Assembly: GCA_003281255.1 (NCBI GenBank) | Contig: QCCL01000001.1 | Span: 62,001-126,000, forward strand | DNA from: Prochlorococcus sp. AG-347-L02 | GTDB lineage: Bacteria; Cyanobacteriota; Cyanobacteriia; PCC-6307; Cyanobiaceae | Reading direction: 5' to 3' | DNA: 64,000 bases | Shown: positions 59,930 to 64,000 of the stretch, piece by piece | Layout of the letters: every line of letters begins with the position of its first letter | Position numbering within the stretch: the first letter of the stretch is position 1 | The notes under the pieces: generated by a model | The model's database searches: none | What the model saw: only the letters and a program-made list of their open reading frames with translations | Told to the model about the DNA's origin: nothing | Translations under genes and position numbers: made by a program

Positions 59930-60388
59930 TTGATTTTGTCATTATCCTCGCAATACAATGTCATCACATCTCCCCTTGGTGATGGTTTACACAAAGATGG
60001 GAAGAGGTTAACTCCCCAAAGACTAAAGGTTCTTAATTTATTTGAAAATATTGGCTCTGGAACGCATCTTAGTGCTGAAGAGGTTCATGAAAAGTTAGTT
60101 AAAACAAGCTCCAAAGTTTCATTAGCAACAATTTATAGAACATTAAGACTTTTAGTACAAATGGGTTTGCTTCATGAATTAGAACTCAGTGAGGGTGGAC
60201 ACAGGTATGAATTGCTTAGTAACGACACACGGGACCATCATCATTTGATTTGTATTAGGTGTGGAAGAACAGAAGAATTCGAAAATGACGAAGTCTTAGA
60301 AGCAGGCAAAGTTGCAGCAAAAGTTAATGGTTTTAAACTAATTGAATCCTCTTTAAATGTAAGAGCTATTTGTCCAAATTGCATTTAG
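59930..60388 (+). CDS. fur: Fur-family metal-dependent repressor
   Basis: The 152-aa regulator has an N-terminal winged helix (residues about 25-95, with RLTPQRLKVL and SLATIYRTLRLL) and a C-terminal metal/dimer domain with the DHHHLICIRCG motif (102-112). Two CxxC pairs (C108/C111 and C148/C151) form a structural zinc site. It may be Fur (iron), but Zur or PerR cannot be excluded from sequence. Translation probably starts at TTG 59930, close to the conserved region. The 110-bp region shared with the isochorismatase gene may carry its operator. Confidence 0.87.
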   Translation: MILSLSSQYNVITSPLGDGLHKDGKRLTPQRLKVLNLFENIGSGTHLSAEEVHEKLVKTSSKVSLATIYRTLRLLVQMGLLHELELSEGGHRYELLSNDTRDHHHLICIRCGRTEEFENDEVLEAGKVAAKVNGFKLIESSLNVRAICPNCI

Positions 60389-60394
60389 CAGGTT

Positions 60395-61327
60395 TTAACT
60401 TAAAGTCCCTCCACAACTTGACCCTGCACCTGCTGTGCAAGCAAAACAATGTTCTTTTACAGCAACCCCGTAGTCAAAAGTAAATGATTCATCCAATAGA
60501 TCAAAAAGTGTCTTTGGTCCTTTATTATCTCGGAAATTTATCTGTTGGTTAAAGTCGCAATCATAAATTTCTCCTAGCCAATTTACGCTAATTGTCTTTT
60601 TACACATAAGATTTTCTAAATTTTTTTCATTAAAATTTTCTTTTAGTAATTTGTAATAAGTATTTAGTTTCCCTTCTCTTCTAAGAGATTCTTCATATCT
60701 ATTTATTGGCATATTAGTTATTGTGTATAAATTATTAAAAACGATATTGTATTTTTCGAATAGTATTTTTTTATAATCCTTCTCCAATATTTTCTGAGAA
60801 GGAGGAAGAATTGGGCTTACAGGATTGTAAACAAGATTTAATTGTAATCCATTTTCTTTCTTTCCATAGCCTAAAGCATTAAGAATTTTTATTGCTTTAA
60901 TACTTTTTTCAAAAACCCCTAGCCCCCTTTGAAACTCAACATTATTTTTTTCATAACATGGTAGCGAAGCAGTAATTATTACTTTATTCTTTGCAAGAAA
61001 TTGAGGAAGATCTTCGTAGCCCTCTTCAAAGAAAATTGTCAAATTGCATCTGTCAATAATATCAACTTGTTTTGTGCTCAAACTGGTGATTAGGTTTTTA
61101 AACTCTGGGTGAAGTTCTGGGGCGCCTCCTGTAATATCTAAAGTCTTAATTTTGTATTTTTCAATTATTTTTGGAATAAGAGATACGATTTCATTTGACA
61201 TCTTTTCAGTCCTTAGGGGACTTGAATTGACATGACAGTGCTTACAAGCCTGGTTGCATTTATAACCTATATTGATTTGCAATGTTTCTATAGGTTCTTT
61301 ATATATTGAAGGGAATTTTTCTTTCAT
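60395..61327 (-). CDS. arsS: ArsS-like radical SAM protein (DUF3641)
   Basis: This 310-aa radical SAM enzyme has its iron-sulfur cysteines in CNQACKHCH (C24, C28, C31). It carries the glycine-rich TGGAPELHPEF segment and a C-terminal DUF3641-type domain with clustered cysteines (HCFACTAGAGSSCGG). It resembles the arsenosugar-synthesis protein ArsS. The arsenic methyltransferase arsM is not seen in the window, so the arsenosugar role is an inference. It is 40 bp downstream of the StpA-like gene. Confidence 0.82.
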   Translation of the reverse strand: MKEKFPSIYKEPIETLQINIGYKCNQACKHCHVNSSPLRTEKMSNEIVSLIPKIIEKYKIKTLDITGGAPELHPEFKNLITSLSTKQVDIIDRCNLTIFFEEGYEDLPQFLAKNKVIITASLPCYEKNNVEFQRGLGVFEKSIKAIKILNALGYGKKENGLQLNLVYNPVSPILPPSQKILEKDYKKILFEKYNIVFNNLYTITNMPINRYEESLRREGKLNTYYKLLKENFNEKNLENLMCKKTISVNWLGEIYDCDFNQQINFRDNKGPKTLFDLLDESFTFDYGVAVKEHCFACTAGAGSSCGGTLS

Positions 61328-61367
61328 AAGTATGTTATTTATAAATTGTCATTCGTAAATTAAAAAG

Positions 61368-62588
61368 TCAACTATTATTTTTAAAGTTTGATCTCTTATT
61401 AGAAAGTTCAATAAACCAACTTATATATTCTTTGGGACCATTTTTAAAAACCATATCAAACTTTAAATTGTCATAAATATCACTGATCCCCATTAAACCA
61501 GTTTTTTTTGTAGAGGGTCTATCAACTTCTCCAGAACTACTATCTACAAAAATTATTTTATTCTTAATCCCAAATTCATTACCTAATATTTGTATTAATT
61601 CTAGAAAAGATCTGTCACTTCCTCCTCTTAAATAATTTTTTTCATCATTATTTTTTTTTGATGTGACTGTGTCTCCAACTCCTACAATCAAAGGCATATT
61701 TTCTTTTTGAATAGTTCTTTTGCATAAATCAATTTTTTCCATAACAGAATTTGGAGAGTTTCTAAAATTAAAATTTCTTCCAAAAGGGGCTTTACCAGTT
61801 TTATCCGCAATAAATTTATTTAAAAGAAATAAAACTCCAGAATCTTTAACTGCTCCTTTAATAAGTAATTGTATGTCTGTGGATCCGATATCATTTTGAG
61901 AAGAAAGTTTAATTGTTTCGCTCCCATTTTTATTACCTAAATTTGGTGAAATATGAAGAAAAAATGAGTTTTTGAGACCTTCGGATTCAGCTTTTAAAAT
62001 GATTTCATTCATCATTTTTTCAAAACTAATTTGAATAAGCTTTCTTTTATCAGAATCTTTATGAACTAAATCAAATAGACTATTGAAATTAATCGTTGGC
62101 GAGAAGCGTGTTTCACAAATTGATTTTACTGCGTGAAAATTGATATCTTCTTGACTAAGTTCAGGAAAAATATTCTTAACTATAAAATTAAACTTTGGTC
62201 TTATTAAACTAGGTACTTTAGATAAAAAATTTAGTTCTTTTTCTGAGACTCCTTCAAAAGTTATTTCACCTTTGTTGTCTTGATACTCTACTCCACAGGC
62301 TGCTAAACCTCTTAAATATAGTTTTTTGTTTTTAGGCTCAGTAGTGCTCTTTAAACTCCTTTCTATAATTCTGTTTACCCCTCTTGGACCTTCATGTTCC
62401 CCGCAAGTTAATACAAAGAATTCCTCGGCAAATTCTTTCACTGCATAGATATATTTTGATTCTAACTTTCTAGTCATTGGATCTTTAACTAAAGGGATAC
62501 AAACTCCGTCAATATCTTGAATGATTAAGATATTTTTAGAAGAAATTAATTGTTTTTGTATCTTTAAATTTCTTGCCACATGTTCCAT
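61368..62588 (-). CDS. stpA: Glucosylglycerol-3-phosphate phosphatase-like (StpA type)
   Basis: This 406-aa protein begins with a HAD-like motif DIDGVC (residues 25-30; D25, D27) and continues with VLTCGEHEGPRGVNRIIER, a pattern I associate with StpA/GgpP phosphatases that release glucosylglycerol in salt-tolerant cyanobacteria. GVGDTVTSKK later may hold the third HAD acidic residue. No glucosylglycerol-phosphate synthase is seen in the window, so the substrate here may differ. It is divergent from a GpsA-like dehydrogenase gene. Confidence 0.75.
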   Translation of the reverse strand: MEHVARNLKIQKQLISSKNILIIQDIDGVCIPLVKDPMTRKLESKYIYAVKEFAEEFFVLTCGEHEGPRGVNRIIERSLKSTTEPKNKKLYLRGLAACGVEYQDNKGEITFEGVSEKELNFLSKVPSLIRPKFNFIVKNIFPELSQEDINFHAVKSICETRFSPTINFNSLFDLVHKDSDKRKLIQISFEKMMNEIILKAESEGLKNSFFLHISPNLGNKNGSETIKLSSQNDIGSTDIQLLIKGAVKDSGVLFLLNKFIADKTGKAPFGRNFNFRNSPNSVMEKIDLCKRTIQKENMPLIVGVGDTVTSKKNNDEKNYLRGGSDRSFLELIQILGNEFGIKNKIIFVDSSSGEVDRPSTKKTGLMGISDIYDNLKFDMVFKNGPKEYISWFIELSNKRSNFKNNS

Positions 62589-62754
62589 ATTTATAATTAT
62601 TTATCTTTTAATTTAATTTTCATTTTTCATAAAATTATAAATGAAAAAATTCAATATTTACAATAAATAATTTGCTATGGTCAAGAATTGCTTTAATGTA
62701 GAAAAATATTGGTATGGGTAAGTAATTAAAAAAAATTATCAAGAATTTCCAAAA

Positions 62755-64000
62755 ATGAAGAATAATTTCATAGAAAACATAAATGATAAAAAAAATTTTT
62801 ATTCATTGATTGAAGATATAGAGAATAGCAAAGTTGGATTTTACAGTGTTGGTTTATATCCTGCATCATTAGCATATAACTGTGCTATGCATGGAAATTC
62901 AAAAAATATTCTTTTAGCACCTAGGGAAGATAGAGATTTGTTAGGTGCTTTCTCAAATGATGTTCTTTCTGATATGGATAAAAAGACTATTGAAAAGATT
63001 AAGAGAATGGGACATTATTCATCTGAAGGAATAATAAAGTCTTTTGATCTAAAAGATCTTCTCTTGGAATGCGAAATAGTTATTCTTGCTTCAAATAGTA
63101 ATCACATACAAGATGATGTTAAACATGCTTTAGAACTCAGAAAAATTTTAAAAAGAGAAAATGTGGTTCTTGGATGTCTAGTCGGTTCTTTTTGTATTGA
63201 TAATAAAAGTAATAACCCTTTTATTCTCTGTAATAAATATCCAAATTTAGCTTTTTTTACAGGATTTCATCGTCATGGAGCTTTACGAAATCCTAATGAT
63301 AGTTTTACTGCTAATTTCTGTCATCCTGATGCCCTAACTGCTTTAATAGGAGCTCGTATATTGAATCAATTGTCCCCAAAAATTCAAGTTTCTCCTGGAG
63401 TTCATAATATTGAATGTCAATATATAAAATCAATAAAAAACATCTCATCCATATTTGCAGGCTTTGTAAATAACTTTCATTCCGATAAGCCAGGAATGCT
63501 ACCAACCATTAATACAATTTTGTTAACTCAATGTTTAGATCAGGCCGCATCAGTATCATTACAAGTTAGAAAAGAAAATAAATTAGAGCACAAATATCTT
63601 TCATTAAAAGAACTTGGTTATGGTGAAGAAATAATTAGTGCAAAGGAAATAATAAATAATAAATTTTGTGAAAAAGGAGATTATACTTTCTCTCAGTTAA
63701 ATGCTGTTAAGGCAGATGTCTTAGGGAGCATGACTCTACCAACTGAAGGAAAACCAACAAGGAATTTTCAGGCTGGACAAGTTTTATCAGATATGCTTTT
63801 ACAACTCAATAGATGTCCAAAAGATGTCTCAGAATTTGTAGATTGGTGTAATAAATACTCTCTAAATCAAGGAGGTTTAGAAGGTCTAAAATCCTTGAAA
63901 TTTTGGCCAGACATTTATAAACAATTCAAAATCAAAAATAATAATTGTTCAATGATTAATATGATTTATTTATGCTTTAATGCTAATTCAGAAGAAAAAA
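62755..64000 (+). CDS. GpsA-like dehydrogenase, incomplete (runs off window)
   Basis: The ATG at 62755 opens a frame of 415 codons with no stop before the edge. I do not recognise a characterised family with certainty, but the order of elements recalls NAD-dependent glycerol-3-phosphate dehydrogenase: an N-terminal Rossmann-like strand with VGLYPASLAYNCA, a LLECEIVILASNS strand, a conserved middle His/Arg region (TGFHRHGALRNP), a CHPDALTALIGARIL stretch and a late TEGKPTRNFQAGQ. The typical GxGxxG is degenerate. The resemblance is weak. It is divergent from the StpA-like gene, 166 bp apart. Confidence 0.45.
   Translation, partial: MKNNFIENINDKKNFYSLIEDIENSKVGFYSVGLYPASLAYNCAMHGNSKNILLAPREDRDLLGAFSNDVLSDMDKKTIEKIKRMGHYSSEGIIKSFDLKDLLLECEIVILASNSNHIQDDVKHALELRKILKRENVVLGCLVGSFCIDNKSNNPFILCNKYPNLAFFTGFHRHGALRNPNDSFTANFCHPDALTALIGARILNQLSPKIQVSPGVHNIECQYIKSIKNISSIFAGFVNNFHSDKPGMLPTINTILLTQCLDQAASVSLQVRKENKLEHKYLSLKELGYGEEIISAKEIINNKFCEKGDYTFSQLNAVKADVLGSMTLPTEGKPTRNFQAGQVLSDMLLQLNRCPKDVSEFVDWCNKYSLNQGGLEGLKSLKFWPDIYKQFKIKNNNCSMINMIYLCFNANSEEK

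Overview
The window looks like chromosome from a high-light-adapted Prochlorococcus (or a very close marine picocyanobacterium). It is strongly AT-rich with densely packed genes. It carries a prochlorophyte Pcb antenna gene, plastocyanin, lycopene cyclase, NdhD, phylloquinone genes (menD, menB), a plastoquinone-type prenyltransferase, glycogen genes, and cyanobacteria-specific families (Ycf51-like, DUF760-, DUF1350-, DUF3721- and DUF4336-type). Strain-level identity is an inference. I saw no rRNA, tRNA, CRISPR array, insertion sequence or integrase.

Layout. 1-8395 is a minus-strand block: the 5' part of a ClpB-type chaperone gene, petE, an NAD-dependent epimerase, hemE, glgB, a CocE-type hydrolase and three small cyanobacterial proteins. 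8448-14753 reads plus: a 1318-aa TamB-like protein, proA, folB and a small lipase-like hydrolase. 14746-23818 reads minus: an M3 oligopeptidase, ndhD, thrB, glk, thrS, trpS and an Arg/Gly-rich small protein. 23983-29052 is a plus block: a degenerate GTPase-like membrane protein, a three-gene metal (probably Mn) ABC transporter and a DUF4336 protein. A DUF760-type gene and lepB follow on minus, then menD, menB, glgA and murF on plus, and glmU, mnmD-like and aroA on minus.

39345-45884 reads plus: comB (apparently with a non-canonical ATT start), a nitrilase-family protein, a cell-wall amidase, murI, a prenyl diphosphate synthase and acs. 45881-50846 holds a DUF1350 protein, an exonuclease, a decapeptide-repeat DUF3721 protein, hisS and several small unknown proteins. 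50847-53676 holds pcb with a clear terminator, a GltS-type symporter and a small frameshifted gene. 53673-64000 is mixed: a glutathione S-transferase, a GIY-YIG-like/membrane fusion, an SDR, lycopene cyclase, a protochlorophyllide-reductase-like SDR, an MscS channel, an isochorismatase-family protein, a Fur regulator, an ArsS-like radical SAM protein, a StpA-like phosphatase and a truncated GpsA-like dehydrogenase.

Most content is core metabolism: glycogen (glgA, glgB, glk), tetrapyrrole, carotenoid and quinone synthesis, peptidoglycan (murF, glmU, murI, amidase), and amino acids and translation. The items most worth a second look are the ATT start of comB, the one-base frameshift at about 53567-53582, the pseudo-GTPase beside the Mn transporter, the decapeptide-repeat/DUF3721 protein, the membrane-anchored GIY-YIG domain, the POR-like paralogue, and the divergent StpA-like/GpsA-like pair at the right edge. 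None of these amounts to a demonstrated new system.
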